This document shows, piece after piece, positions 18,728 through 28,145 of a stretch of 64,000 nucleotides of DNA. The first letter of the stretch is position 1. Every line of letters starts with the position of its first letter. Position numbers and translations under genes: made by a program. The notes under the pieces are model-generated. The model was not told where the DNA came from, did not search any database, and saw only the letters and a program-made list of their open reading frames with translations. Source of the DNA: Roseiconus nitratireducens (GTDB lineage Bacteria; Planctomycetota; Planctomycetia; Pirellulales; Pirellulaceae); assembly GCF_008629675.1 (NCBI RefSeq), contig NZ_VWOX01000006.1, forward strand, positions 310,001 to 374,000, in the 5' to 3' direction.

Positions 18728-18811
18728 AAATCGGTCGCTGTCGGTGGGTTGGGCGGAAGAACATACCGCGCACGCACCGCTTCCGGCAGCGGCCCTGACA
18801 GCGGCTAAGTG

Positions 18812-19065
18812 AGCTGGCAGAGCCAGCATCCACCGCGTTCCCGATCCCGCCTGGTTCCAAGGCTCCCGCCTTGGAACCCACTGCCCCCCAGACTCCGCCT
18901 GGACCACCACGCCGAGAGCTGGCAGAGCCAGCATTCACCGCGTTCCCGGGCGGGAGCCCGGGAACGAGATCCCGCCCTGGTTCCAAGGCTCCCGCCTTGG
19001 AACCCACTGCTCTCCAGGCTCCGCCTGGCCCTCCGCGCCGAGAAAGCCGCCGGGGCTGGAAACCA
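18812..19065. repeat. REP-type palindrome array, left of the transposase
   Basis: Contains two GCTGGC-AGA-GCCAGC hairpins (18814-18828 and 18918-18932), a perfect 24-bp palindrome GTTCCCGGGC-GGGA-GCCCGGGAAC at 18942-18965, two TTCCAAGGC/GCCTTGGAA hairpins and CCAGGC-TCC-GCCTGG elements. The same modules in the same order recur to the right of the transposase. Confidence 0.88.
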
Positions 19066-19165
19066 GAAAGTTCGTAGAACAATTCAACAGAAAAAAAGCT
19101 GTGGCGATCCGACCGGCATACAATCCGAGCAGTCCGTCCGCATCGTCATTCTTTGGGGCATTGAA

Positions 19166-19702
19166 ATGACACGTACACGCTACCGCTTCGGTGAAGATTT
19201 CCAACCGCATTTCTTGACGTGCACCGTCGTAGCCTGGCTGCCGGTTTTTTCCAGCCCGGACTTTGCCAATACGCTGCTCAGCAGTTGGCGATTTCTTCAA
19301 ACTGAACGTGGCATCAGGTTGCTTGCCTGGGTCATCCTGGAAAACCATGTTCACTGGATTGCCGTTGGCCCTAAACTTCGCCAACGTGCCGCGGAATTCA
19401 AATCATTCACCGCCACCAGGATCATTCAACAGATGGAGCGGAAGGGCTATCGCACACTGCTGCAAGAGCTTCATTTTGTCAAGCTGCGGCACCGAAACGC
19501 TCAACGACATCAGCTTTGGCAGGAGGGATTCCACCCCAAGGTGATGGAGTCGGTACAAGTGCTGTCACAGAAGGTCGAGTACATCCACAACAATCCACTT
19601 CGACGTGGTTTCGTTGACGATCCGCTGCATTGGCGCTATTCAAGCGCTCGAGCGTACGCGGGGCTGGAAAGCCTGCTCGACGTCGAGATCGATTGGCATT
19701 GA
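19166..19702 (+). CDS. REP-associated tyrosine transposase (RAYT, IS200/IS605-like Y1)
   Basis: 178-aa single-strand DNA transposase. It opens with an RAYT-type beta strand (PHFLTCTVVAWLPVF), carries the metal-binding HUH pair in WVILENHVHWIA (about residues 57-68), and has the family's C-terminal signature VEYIHNNPLRRGFV with the presumed nucleophilic Tyr. The length is typical of RAYTs. The start is ATG 19166. The frame is open further upstream, but only through REP sequence. Flanking palindromes on both sides support domesticated REP propagation rather than an ordinary IS. No frameshift or stop is seen, so it may be active. Confidence 0.88.
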   Translation: MTRTRYRFGEDFQPHFLTCTVVAWLPVFSSPDFANTLLSSWRFLQTERGIRLLAWVILENHVHWIAVGPKLRQRAAEFKSFTATRIIQQMERKGYRTLLQELHFVKLRHRNAQRHQLWQEGFHPKVMESVQVLSQKVEYIHNNPLRRGFVDDPLHWRYSSARAYAGLESLLDVEIDWH

Positions 19703-19735
19703 GCCGTCGCGATCGCACGAGACTCGTACGCCCGG

Positions 19736-19986
19736 AAAGCTGGCAGAGCCAGCATTCACCGCGTTCCCGGGCGGGAGCCCGGGAACGAGATACCGCCTTG
19801 GAACCCACTGCTCCCCCAGCCTCCGCTTGGACCACCACGCCGACAGAGCGGCAGAGCCAGCATTCAGTGCGTTCCCGGGCGGGAGCCCGGGAACGAGTCC
19901 TGACTCGGAACCCACTGCCCCCCAGACTCCCGCCTGGACCACCGCGCCGACAAAGCTGGCAGAGCCCGCCCGCAGTGCGTTCCCGG
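19736..19986. repeat. REP-type palindrome array, right of the transposase
   Basis: Hairpin GCTGGC-AGA-GCCAGC at 19739-19753, the 24-bp GTTCCCGGGC palindrome at 19763-19786 and again at 19871-19894, a variant of the first hairpin at 19848-19861 and a decayed unit at 19955-19986. The order matches the left array, showing a tandem unit of about 105-115 bp. The rest of the 410-bp gap (to 20112) holds no gene. Confidence 0.88.
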
Positions 19987-20112
19987 ATGGGGACACGCCG
20001 AATCCGCGAACATTCCGTGAAGTTGCCGCACCAGTGCTTGACTCGGGGCGTACAAATATCGCATAACCGCCTCGACGGAGTATTCTGGGGGCATCCAACC
20101 CGAACCCATCCC

Positions 20113-20589
20113 ATGAAGCCACGGCAGAACATCCTTGCGATTTTCGCCGCCGCCACGTTGCTGCTCGGCAATGCGGCCGGATGGGTGCACGTTGCGCAGC
20201 ACCGGCACCACGGGTGTTCACACCCCACGGCGTGTGATCTGGGGTCGGCATCCCCACATCACGTCCAGTCTTCAACCGGGCACTCGGCTGAGCACTGCGA
20301 TTGCCACGAATCTCCGCTGCGAAAGCATTGGCAGCATCCCGCCGCTGCCGAGACCGCTTGCCAGTCCCACCATCCCGACGGCAATCCCGCTCCCGCCGAC
20401 GGGCACCACGGTGACGACTGCGCCATCTGCCACCATCTGTTCACTTCGCGCCACGGACTGGTCGGGTTGCCCCGACCGATCGTGGTCGCCATCGCCGCGC
20501 CGACCCAGAGCGTTCGCCCCGACCATGATGTCGTCGCTTTTGAGTTTGTCACGTCGGCGAACCTGCTGCGAGGGCCTCCGGCAGTCTGA
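20113..20589 (+). CDS. Exported His/Cys-rich protein, probable metal binder
   Basis: 158-aa protein with a signal peptide (MKPRQNILAIFAAATLLLGNAAGWVHV). The mature part is extremely rich in His with scattered Cys (HRHHGC, HCDCHES, DGHHGDDCAICHHLF). The DDCAICHHLF element resembles the CxxC signature of DUF2946-type proteins. No enzyme motif is seen. I infer binding of a soft or transition metal such as zinc or copper in the periplasm. ATG 20113 is chosen because it begins the signal peptide; the open frame upstream runs through REP sequence. The following gene encodes a DUF1559 protein with its own His/Asp cluster, 235 bp downstream, suggesting a shared role. Confidence 0.7.
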   Translation: MKPRQNILAIFAAATLLLGNAAGWVHVAQHRHHGCSHPTACDLGSASPHHVQSSTGHSAEHCDCHESPLRKHWQHPAAAETACQSHHPDGNPAPADGHHGDDCAICHHLFTSRHGLVGLPRPIVVAIAAPTQSVRPDHDVVAFEFVTSANLLRGPPAV

Positions 20590-20824
20590 ACGACTCGACG
20601 CCTGAAGGCAGACGATCGTATCTCGCGATCGCTTTGCCGCCGTTTCGTTTTCATGCTGCTATTTCCCACCGCCCGACGGTCCCGCCAGCACGGCTGTTGT
20701 CGTTGCTTTCGCCGGGACAGTCCTGCTTGCCAACCCTTCGTCCGCGCTCCGGCCCGCCCTGCGGGACCGCTGCGAATGCAGGAGGGACGGGCAAGGGGCA
20801 ACCGCCCTCTAAAAAGTTCTATCC

Positions 20825-21784
20825 ATGAGAAATCATTTCCGAAAAACTTCGTCGCGATCCGCCTTTACCCTCATCGAATTGTTGGTGGTCATTGCGATCA
20901 TCGGCATTCTGGTCGGTCTGTTGTTGCCGGCCGTGCAGTCGGCCCGCGAAGCGGCCCGCCGGATGTCCTGCCAGAACAACCTTCACCAGATCGGCGTCGC
21001 CCTTCACAACTACCACAGCAGTTTCAAACAGTTGCCAAGCGGTTGGATTGCGTCGGACGTCGACCATCATGAACCGGGCTGGGGCTGGGCCGCAGCGATC
21101 TTGCCGCAACTGGAAGGTTCCGCCGCCTACGGACAGATCAATTTTTCGCTGCCGATCGAACATCCCGAACATGAGTCGGTCCGGATTTCCTCCCTGGCGG
21201 CCTTCATCTGTCCTTCCGATATTCTGGAGCCGACGTTTTTCATCGGCGAAGGCGAAGACCACGGCGATGATCACGACCATGATCACGAGGACGAGGACCA
21301 CGAAGATGACGACCACGATGATCACCATGCCAGCGGCAACGTGGACCTGGTCGACCACTGGTTGTTCCAGATTGCGAAAAGCAACTACGTCGGTGTGTAC
21401 GGAACACAAGACATCCATGACGACCTGTACAAGGGCGACGGATTGTTCTACGGCAACAGCCGACATCGCTTCCGCGACATCCTGGACGGTCTGAGCCAGA
21501 CGCTGATGGTCGGTGAACGCAGCAGCAAGTTGGGCGGATCCATCTGGCACGGCGTCATTCATGACGCCAATCAGCCAGCCGCCCGGGTGATTGGTGCTGC
21601 CGATCACGTGCCGAACGACCCGATCGGGCACTTCGAAGATTTCAGCAGCTACCACGCCGACGGAGCCCACTTCGTGCTGTCCGACGGCTCCGTCCGGTTC
21701 ATCAACAAGTTCGTGGACCTGCCGGTCTACCACGCGCTCACCACGCGGGCCAACAAGGAAGTCATCCAGGCCGATCAGTACTGA
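20825..21784 (+). CDS. DUF1559 prepilin-like protein with His/Asp-rich insert
   Basis: 319-aa planctomycete DUF1559 protein. The N-terminus is a type IV prepilin/pseudopilin methylation signal (SAFTLIELLVVIAIIGILVG, hydrophobic helix about residues 13-35), followed by the conserved AREAARRMSCQNNLHQIGVALHNYH block. The C-terminus has the DG-x-VRFI signature (LSDGSVRFINKF). Unusual is an insert at about residues 141-168 made almost only of Asp, Glu and His (start GEGEDHGDDHDHDHED), absent from the second DUF1559 protein of this window at 40923. The insert looks like a metal-chelating loop. Processing by a prepilin peptidase and export by a type II secretion-like machine are expected, but none of that machinery is in the window. 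Confidence 0.88.
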   Translation: MRNHFRKTSSRSAFTLIELLVVIAIIGILVGLLLPAVQSAREAARRMSCQNNLHQIGVALHNYHSSFKQLPSGWIASDVDHHEPGWGWAAAILPQLEGSAAYGQINFSLPIEHPEHESVRISSLAAFICPSDILEPTFFIGEGEDHGDDHDHDHEDEDHEDDDHDDHHASGNVDLVDHWLFQIAKSNYVGVYGTQDIHDDLYKGDGLFYGNSRHRFRDILDGLSQTLMVGERSSKLGGSIWHGVIHDANQPAARVIGAADHVPNDPIGHFEDFSSYHADGAHFVLSDGSVRFINKFVDLPVYHALTTRANKEVIQADQY

Positions 21785-21803
21785 ACCGCGACGCGCGCCT
21801 GAT

Positions 21804-24146
21804 TCAGGCTGCCGGCCGGACGGTTTCGGCGGCCGATTCGGATGACGACGGTTCGGTGCGGCGGATCACCTGTTCGGCGGCCAGGGTCGCCATGGCCTTG
21901 AGTGTCAGCTGCGGATTGATTTCACAGCCGGCGGGGAACACCGAGGCGTCGGCGACGGTCAAGTTGGACACACGCTGCCCGCAATCCGTTTTGACTTGGA
22001 ACGTCTCCTGGTCGACGACTTCACCCAACGATGCGCCACCCTGGCCGTGCGTCGTCAGCAGGTTGACGAAGGCCGGACCGCGGCGACGGATCTCTCCAAT
22101 CGCCCACTCCAAGTCGTTCATGTCGCGGATCATCGCTTGGCGTCCGCCTCGCAGCAACATGGCCTTGGTCGGCAGATGCAGCGTCACGCCGTCGCCGGGC
22201 TTGGCGGCGGCGAAATAGATGCGACCGATGCGGCGGATACCGGCCAGCAACAATTCGAACTCGCTGCAATCCAGTTCGATGTGGAATTCGCCACAGGCAT
22301 CGACGTAGTTCTGACATCGCACCTGGGTGGGAACGACGATGCCGGACATGGAAAGGTGGTTGAACTTTCGCATCGTGCAGGCGAACTGCTGGAACCATCC
22401 GGTCAAAGCCAACGCGACGGTTCCCGGAAAATGGAACCAGTTCTCCAGGGCGGGTTCTTCCACCAATTCGCCGTCTTCGCCCTGCACCAACCGCCGATCG
22501 ACCAGAAAGCACTGCGTGACGCCCGGTTCGGGTCGGTCCGAGCCCGACGGCCAGATGGGTTGGTCAAACATCGCGTACACCGCGGTGCCCACGTTGGCAG
22601 AAAAGCGTTTTCCGACGTGAGAGTTTCTCAGGCCGCCGGACGCCAGACCCTGCGCGAGCAGTTTGGTGGTTGCGCCGACTCCGGCCGCCACGACGTATTC
22701 GTCGGCCGTGACCTTGGCGTAGGTCCGTCTGCCACACGACTCCGTGCGGTGCACGTGCAGCGATGTCACCCGCGGCGTCCCCTCCGCGTCTCGGCGGATT
22801 TGCAACTTCGTCGCCTCGGTGCGATAAGAGACCCGCGCCGGTTCCGGATTGTGCATGGCCTGCACCAGGAAGCTGTTCGCCCCGCCCGGTGAATAGGGAT
22901 GGATGCCGCCGATGTGGTCTCCGAAGCTGTCGACGGAGTTGTCGCTACCGCACCCAGAACACTGCAGTCGCATCGCCACCGGCAAGGGCTCGGCTTCCTC
23001 ACCGACCGCTCGGCAACCTTCGGCAAAGCGCATGCTGCGATCGCTGATCTGAGTTTCCGTGACGGCGGTGTTGACCCCCAATTCCCGATTGATGGCTTGC
23101 ATCAAGTCGGACAGCTGTTCGTAGGCGACGCCGGTAGGCTGCCGCTCCGCCCATTTGGTCTCGTAGATCTCCCGCGAGATCGGCAGGTGAATGGCGTTGT
23201 TGACATAGGGGCCGCCACCGAACACCCGGGCCTGGCAAACGTTGATCGTCTGCCGCGGCGGGATTTTTTTTCGGCGGTGCGGAAAGACCAAGTCCAACTT
23301 GGACCGAACCTTTCCCAGCCCGCCGCTGATCTGTCCGCCCGCGTCTTTGTACAGTCGATACAGAACTTCGTCGCTACGCGGCGGTGCCAGTTTGACGCTT
23401 CCGTCGGGCTGAGGCACGCGTTGGATCAATGCGTCGGGACTGACATAGTCGCCAACGTCCAGGATCAAAACCTTTCGCCCCTGGGCCGTCAGCCGGGTTG
23501 CCGCGGTGGCGCCGCCGGCACCGCTGCCGATGACCACCACGTCGTAGTGCTCCGAAAGGTCCGCCAGGGGTGGCGGAGCAATCGAGACCAGGTTGACGCT
23601 GTTCTCGCACGTCTCGCTCCATCCCAGTCCGATCAACCGCCGCGCGGCGGGCCGTGAATGGATGATCAGGCGGCCCAACATCGCCAGTCCACTGACCGCC
23701 ATGTGCAGCAGGTGGTCTTCGTCCCACAGGATCAATGGCGGCGAGCCTTTGGTCCGCCGCGTTTCCCCCTGATTGAGCAGCCGTCGGATGTCGCCCGGCG
23801 AGTGATGTTTCAAGCGACGCGCGGTGTGCTTGATGCTGTAGAAATCCAACCAGATCAGCGCGACGCGAACGCCATATCGCATCCGGTAGGGGAGATGGCT
23901 GGCGTAGCGCAGCAGTTCGACGGCGACTTGGCAGGCGTTGTCGCCTTGATGTCCGCACCAGAGCGAGTCGATTTGGGCTCGCAGGATCGCAACCAGACTG
24001 TCGAACCGTTTTTCGCGGACATCTCGCAACGGGCATTCCGGTTGCGAAAGCGCCGGGAACAGCCCCAGCGGCAACAAGCCCGCCGACACCGCGTACTTTG
24101 CAAAATCCCGACGTCCCAGGATGTCCAGGGATGACAATTCGTCCAT
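21804..24146 (-). CDS. GMC-family FAD-dependent oxidoreductase
   Basis: 780-aa flavoprotein of the glucose-methanol-choline family. A twin-arginine-like leader (GRRDFAKYAVSAGLLPLG) precedes a helical region of about 150 residues seen in related long GMC proteins. FAD binding is shown by YDVVVIGSGAGGATAATRL (about residues 206-224). A cholesterol-oxidase-like middle domain contains Cys-rich LQCSGCGSDNS. The C-terminal GMC segment gives the catalytic His in TTHGQGGASLG and the Asn in EINPQLTLKA. Substrate is likely a sterol-like or other alcohol, but this is inference. It is convergent with the DUF1559 gene, 20 bp apart. Confidence 0.88.
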   Translation of the reverse strand: MDELSSLDILGRRDFAKYAVSAGLLPLGLFPALSQPECPLRDVREKRFDSLVAILRAQIDSLWCGHQGDNACQVAVELLRYASHLPYRMRYGVRVALIWLDFYSIKHTARRLKHHSPGDIRRLLNQGETRRTKGSPPLILWDEDHLLHMAVSGLAMLGRLIIHSRPAARRLIGLGWSETCENSVNLVSIAPPPLADLSEHYDVVVIGSGAGGATAATRLTAQGRKVLILDVGDYVSPDALIQRVPQPDGSVKLAPPRSDEVLYRLYKDAGGQISGGLGKVRSKLDLVFPHRRKKIPPRQTINVCQARVFGGGPYVNNAIHLPISREIYETKWAERQPTGVAYEQLSDLMQAINRELGVNTAVTETQISDRSMRFAEGCRAVGEEAEPLPVAMRLQCSGCGSDNSVDSFGDHIGGIHPYSPGGANSFLVQAMHNPEPARVSYRTEATKLQIRRDAEGTPRVTSLHVHRTESCGRRTYAKVTADEYVVAAGVGATTKLLAQGLASGGLRNSHVGKRFSANVGTAVYAMFDQPIWPSGSDRPEPGVTQCFLVDRRLVQGEDGELVEEPALENWFHFPGTVALALTGWFQQFACTMRKFNHLSMSGIVVPTQVRCQNYVDACGEFHIELDCSEFELLLAGIRRIGRIYFAAAKPGDGVTLHLPTKAMLLRGGRQAMIRDMNDLEWAIGEIRRRGPAFVNLLTTHGQGGASLGEVVDQETFQVKTDCGQRVSNLTVADASVFPAGCEINPQLTLKAMATLAAEQVIRRTEPSSSESAAETVRPAA

Positions 24147-24420
24147 CAGGCCCTTCCCTGGTCCAGATCGCGAAACTCAATTGATGTGAAAAGACTCCGT
24201 CAGGGGAGCTAATCGTCGACGGGACGAATCGATTGGAGCCAATCTGGTCAGCCGGGCGGCCAAACCGAATCCCGATGCTCCCCGTACCGGTCATGCCGGA
24301 TGCGCCGATGGTCGTGAATCCCTTCACGTGCACGGCGAACCCCCTTGGGACGCCCTGTCCGTTGGGCGATACTCTCATTCGGGACGTTTCTTTCCCCTGG
24401 CACCCGCAGAGCCGCCGTTG

Positions 24421-26586
24421 ATGATTGCCCCGCAAGATGATTCCCGGCATTCCGCCCCAAAGACGAGCGCGACGAAGCACCCGCCGGCAGACTTTCACCT
24501 CAATCAGCCCTTTCCGCCCGCCGGCGACCAGCCGCAGGCGATCGAAAAACTGATCAAGGGATTTCGCTCGGGTGCCCCCGCCCAGGTCTTGCTGGGGGCC
24601 ACCGGAACGGGAAAGACCTACACGATGGCGAACGTCATTGCGGAAGTGGGTCGGCCGGCCCTGGTGCTCAGTCATAACAAGACGTTGGCCGCGCAGCTTT
24701 ACAGCGAGTTCAAAGAATTCTTTCCCGAAAACGCGGTCCACTACTTCGTCAGCTATTACGACTACTATCAACCCGAGGCCTACATCCCCCAGCGCGACGT
24801 CTATATCGAAAAGGATGCGTCGATCAATGAGGAAATCGATCGGCTGCGGCTGGCCACCACCAGTTCGCTGGTCAGCCGACGGGACGTCGTCATCGTCGCC
24901 TCGGTCAGCAGCATCTACGGTCTTGGATCTCCCGAGGACTACAAACAACTGGTCGTCGGACTGCGCCGCGGCGAAGTCGTCCGCCGCGACCACCTGCTGC
25001 TCAAGCTAGTGGACGTGCTGTACGAACGCAACGACATGGCGTTCGAGCGGGGAAAGTTTCGCGTTCGCGGCGACAGCATCGAATTGTGGCCCAGCTACGA
25101 AGAGTTTGCGTATCGGATCGAGATGTGGGGAGACGAGATCGAGCGGATTTCGATCATCAAACCGGTGTCCGGCGAAACCGTTCAAACTCTGGACCAAGTC
25201 TTTATCTACCCGGCCAAACACTTCGTGATGCCGGAAAACCGGATCAAACGCGCGATTCACGTGATTCGCGAAGAACTGAAAATGCAGTTGGAGCAGTTTC
25301 AGAGTCAGGGAAAACTGCTGGAGGCCCAACGGCTTTCGGCCCGCACACGGTTCGATTTGGAGATGCTGGCCGAGGTCGGTCATTGCCCCGGAATCGAGAA
25401 TTACTCCCGGCCGTTGTCGGGAAAAGAACCGGGTGCCACCCCCGACACGCTGTACGAGTTCTTTCCGGATGACTTCATCACCTTCGTCGATGAATCGCAC
25501 GTCACCGTCCCGCAAGTCCGGGCGATGTACGCTGGCGACCGTAGCCGCAAAATGACTTTGGTTGACCACGGATTTCGTCTTCCCAGCGCCTTGGACAATC
25601 GCCCCCTGAAGTTCGAGGAGTGGGAACAGCGAACCGGCCAAATCTGCTTTGTCAGCGCCACGCCCAGCGACTACGAATTGGAACGAACGGGCGGCGAGGT
25701 CATCGAGCAAATCATTCGCCCCACCGGTTTGTTGGATCCCGAAATCGAAGTCGTCTCCGCCCGCGGGCAGGTCAACCATTTGGTCGGCGAGATTCGGATG
25801 CGCGCCGAGCGTGACGAACGGGTGCTGGTCACCGCGCTGACCAAACGACTGGCCGAAGACCTGTCGTCCTTCCTGCAGGAGCAAAACATCCGCTGCCGCT
25901 GGTTACACAGCGAATTGAATGCGTTTGAACGCGTCGACCTGCTGCAGGAATTGCGATCCGGACATTTCGACTGCCTGGTCGGAGTGAACCTGTTGCGGGA
26001 AGGACTGGATTTGCCGGAGGTCTCGCTGGTCGCCATCCTGGATGCCGACAAAGAAGGCTTTTTGCGGAGCGAAACCAGCCTGATCCAAACCATCGGACGC
26101 GCCGCACGAAATGCCAACAGCAAGGTAATCCTGTATGCCGATCAGGTGACCGATTCGATGCGGTTGGCCATCGATGAAACCGAGCGGCGGCGTGCCCTGC
26201 AGAAGGAATACAACGCCGCGCACGGCATCACCCCGGCAACGGTGCGCAAAACCATCCGCGCCGGGATCGAATCGGAAGCGGCGAAACGGCGAAAGACCAA
26301 CCGGGAAGCCCAAGAAACTTCCGAAACGACGTTTATCACCATCGAGTTTGTTGAAGCCCTCGAGCAAGAAATGCTCGCCGCGGCCGAAAACTTGGAATTC
26401 GAACGTGCCGCGCAGCTGCGAGATCGAGTGCTGCAGTTGAAAGACAACATCGGTAAACCGTTGGCGGAGATCGAGGAAGAATCTGCCGCGTCGACCGGCC
26501 CTGGACCGCGCGGACAGCGTCGACGTCGCAAGGGCACACGGGGCTCCTCCGGTCGGGGAAAGATTCCCCGTCCCAAACGGGGATGA
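24421..26586 (+). CDS. uvrB: Excinuclease ABC subunit B
   Basis: DNA-damage-recognition helicase subunit of nucleotide excision repair, working with UvrA and UvrC. The 721-aa protein has Walker [11 protein letters not shown] (about residues 59-68), the aromatic beta-hairpin [14 protein letters not shown] used to pry open DNA, Walker B region TFVDESHVT, helicase motif [11 protein letters not shown], and a C-terminal UVR domain (about 640-677: [20 protein letters not shown]) for UvrC contact. The last 40 residues are very basic ([15 protein letters not shown]). ATG 24421 is chosen; the frame is open back to 24328, but that segment is not UvrB-like. The 274-bp gap before it shows no other gene. 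Confidence 0.98.
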   Translation: MIAPQDDSRHSAPKTSATKHPPADFHLNQPFPPAGDQPQAIEKLIKGFRSGAPAQVLLGATGTGKTYTMANVIAEVGRPALVLSHNKTLAAQLYSEFKEFFPENAVHYFVSYYDYYQPEAYIPQRDVYIEKDASINEEIDRLRLATTSSLVSRRDVVIVASVSSIYGLGSPEDYKQLVVGLRRGEVVRRDHLLLKLVDVLYERNDMAFERGKFRVRGDSIELWPSYEEFAYRIEMWGDEIERISIIKPVSGETVQTLDQVFIYPAKHFVMPENRIKRAIHVIREELKMQLEQFQSQGKLLEAQRLSARTRFDLEMLAEVGHCPGIENYSRPLSGKEPGATPDTLYEFFPDDFITFVDESHVTVPQVRAMYAGDRSRKMTLVDHGFRLPSALDNRPLKFEEWEQRTGQICFVSATPSDYELERTGGEVIEQIIRPTGLLDPEIEVVSARGQVNHLVGEIRMRAERDERVLVTALTKRLAEDLSSFLQEQNIRCRWLHSELNAFERVDLLQELRSGHFDCLVGVNLLREGLDLPEVSLVAILDADKEGFLRSETSLIQTIGRAARNANSKVILYADQVTDSMRLAIDETERRRALQKEYNAAHGITPATVRKTIRAGIESEAAKRRKTNREAQETSETTFITIEFVEALEQEMLAAAENLEFERAAQLRDRVLQLKDNIGKPLAEIEEESAASTGPGPRGQRRRRKGTRGSSGRGKIPRPKRG

Positions 26587-26787
26587 TCGCCGGGGTGCAG
26601 GTGACCGCTTGCGCCCCGTGTAGGATTTACCGACGATTGAAAAAAACTCCGGTGCCCTACCGCGGTCTCGTCATCGTGTTTCACACCGATTGGACGCCGC
26701 CGGCACCGGTCCCGGCGTTCGCGACGGCCTGTTTCACGGTCACCCGCCGGGAAACGGCATCGACCTTGCAACCAGTTCCCGGGAAAG

Positions 26788-26806
26788 GCTACCTAGCCTA
26801 GGTAGC
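26788..26806. promoter_or_regulatory. 19-bp perfect palindrome upstream of an exported-protein gene
   Basis: GCTACCTA-GCC-TAGGTAGC (8-bp arms, 3-bp centre) ends 32 bp before the ATG at 26839. Its position suits an operator or an mRNA hairpin. It is not followed by a T-run, so it is not a simple terminator. Confidence 0.5.
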
Positions 26807-26838
26807 GGAAAGTCTCTGGATTCATTGCCGTCGGTTTT

Positions 26839-27807
26839 ATGATGCGAATGCGTACGTCTTTGCTTGTCTCCTGCCTTGCCGTGTCGGTCTTTTTCGACGG
26901 CGGATGGCAGACGGACGCGGCCGCTCAGTCCGACACCCCGATGACTCGGATGCGTCCGTTGGGCGCGCCCAGCGCTGTCGACACGTATCGGGGTGGCAGC
27001 GTCCGGCCGACCGCGGCGATCGAGACATCCGGCGTCACCACCGGACGAGTCGAAACGGCGTTTCGGCAGCAAGGCCAGCCGGTTCGATCCGACACCAACC
27101 CGGTGCGACAAACCGTGTGGATGCAATCCGAATTCACCATGCCTCCCGGAGCAGCGGCCGATCCGATCACCGGCTCGGGGAGCATGGGCGGACAAGCCCC
27201 GCCGGGCGGAGCGACAATGCCGCCCGGAACGCAACTGCCGGACACGCCACCGTATCCAAATTCGGCTCCCCCAGCATTGCCCCCGAACGCTGCCACCAGT
27301 TCCCCACGCGCGCTTCCGCCACCCGGTTCATCCACCGGCACCGGGTCCATTCCGCCGAACGCCACTGGGTCCCCGGTCTACCCGCCGAGCAGCGATTTGA
27401 CGCCGATGTCCCAACCACAATTAGGCGATGGCGGATTCGCGACACCAAACAATTGCCATTTGATCACCGGGCCCAGTCCGTACATGGCGGCCAGCGCATT
27501 CGGATCGGCATGCGGATGCATTGCCCCGACGACGTATGTCACCCCGGTTTCCACCACGGTATCCGGCCCGGCCCTTCCGCCGGAAATCGCCGCCCCGGCC
27601 GCGATGCCTCCGCCGCCAGGGACGATCTACGGCCCCGCGGTCACGCAGGTACCTGCGGCCCCGCCTTCGGCCGCCCCGGCGCCATCGTTGCTCAAGTTTG
27701 GCCAGGAGAACTATCCGTTGCAGATCGGCCAGGGACTGTGGGGACAGCCGGTCGCCTACGTGCCCGGCCAATGCGTCCGAAACTGGCTGCGATACTTTTC
27801 GTTCTAA
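26839..27807 (+). CDS. Exported proline-rich protein, unknown function
   Basis: 322-aa protein with a signal peptide (RTSLLVSCLAVSVFF, cleavage near AAAQS). The mature region is dominated by Pro, Gly, Ala, Ser and Thr, consistent with an unstructured cell-surface or wall-spanning segment. A compact C-terminal block (FGQENYPLQIGQGLWGQP, then YVPGQCVRNWLRY) looks folded and more conserved in style. Four Cys lie in the CHLITGPSP and GSACGCI region plus the C-terminal block. No known domain is recognised. A palindrome at 26788-26806 precedes it and a tRNA gene follows. Confidence 0.7.
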   Translation: MMRMRTSLLVSCLAVSVFFDGGWQTDAAAQSDTPMTRMRPLGAPSAVDTYRGGSVRPTAAIETSGVTTGRVETAFRQQGQPVRSDTNPVRQTVWMQSEFTMPPGAAADPITGSGSMGGQAPPGGATMPPGTQLPDTPPYPNSAPPALPPNAATSSPRALPPPGSSTGTGSIPPNATGSPVYPPSSDLTPMSQPQLGDGGFATPNNCHLITGPSPYMAASAFGSACGCIAPTTYVTPVSTTVSGPALPPEIAAPAAMPPPPGTIYGPAVTQVPAAPPSAAPAPSLLKFGQENYPLQIGQGLWGQPVAYVPGQCVRNWLRYFSF

Positions 27808-27965
27808 GCCCGAGAGGGCAGCGGCTGCGGACGGCGTGCCGGCCCATCAAATCCGATTTCAGACGCTGAGGGCACCTTGCAGCATCGGACATCAACGGAT
27901 AATCTACCGCCCCTTCGAAAGTGAACATTCACTCGGTGAAATCGCTCTCGGAACCATGACCACTC

Positions 27966-28049
27966 GCGGATGTGGCGGAACTGGCAGACGCGCTAGATTC
28001 AGGTTCTAGTCCTCGCAAGAGGGTGGAGGTTCAAATCCTCTCATCCGCA
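27966..28049 (+). tRNA. tRNA-Leu (anticodon CAG)
   Basis: 84-nt class II tRNA. Acceptor stem GCGGATG pairs with CATCCGC (7 bp), discriminator base A at 28049. The anticodon stem CTAGA/TCTAG encloses TTCAGGT, giving anticodon CAG for codon CUG. A variable arm (CCTCGCAAGAGG region) and T-loop GTTCAAATC are present. The CCA end is not encoded. Confidence 0.95.
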
Positions 28050-28057
28050 CTCAACAC

Positions 28058-28092
28058 AGGGTTTTCGGTGATTCACCGGAAACCCTTTTTTT
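28058..28092 (+). terminator. Rho-independent terminator of tRNA-Leu
   Basis: A 13-bp stem (AGGGTTTTCGGTG with CACCGGAAACCCT, one G-T wobble) with a 3-nt loop is followed directly by seven T residues, 8 nt after the tRNA end. Confidence 0.92.
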
Positions 28093-28145
28093 GTGTCGCG
28101 CCGCCAGCACGAAAGGAATCGATCGACGGAACACAACGAATTCGT

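Larger units (their letters stand above)
18812..19986 (+). mobile_element. RAYT-REP unit (transposase flanked by REP arrays)
   Basis: A Y1 transposase gene (19166-19702) sits between two arrays of matching REP-type palindromes (18812-19065 and 19736-19986). This layout is the known arrangement of REP-associated tyrosine transposases and the REP elements they are thought to mobilise. No terminal inverted repeats or target-site duplication were found, which agrees with the HUH/Y1 mechanism. Confidence 0.78.

Noticed and set aside
18728..18934. N-terminal extension of the DMT permease
   Set aside because: The added residues are translated from REP palindromes; the first membrane helix starts right after GTG 18727.
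18809..19165. N-terminal extension of the RAYT
   Set aside because: Same reason; repeated RSRAGARER-type peptides come from the REP palindromes.
21250..21335. Microsatellite or triplet expansion
   Set aside because: The sequence is low complexity because it encodes the His/Asp/Glu insert; codons vary (GAC/GAT, CAC/CAT), so it is not a simple DNA repeat.
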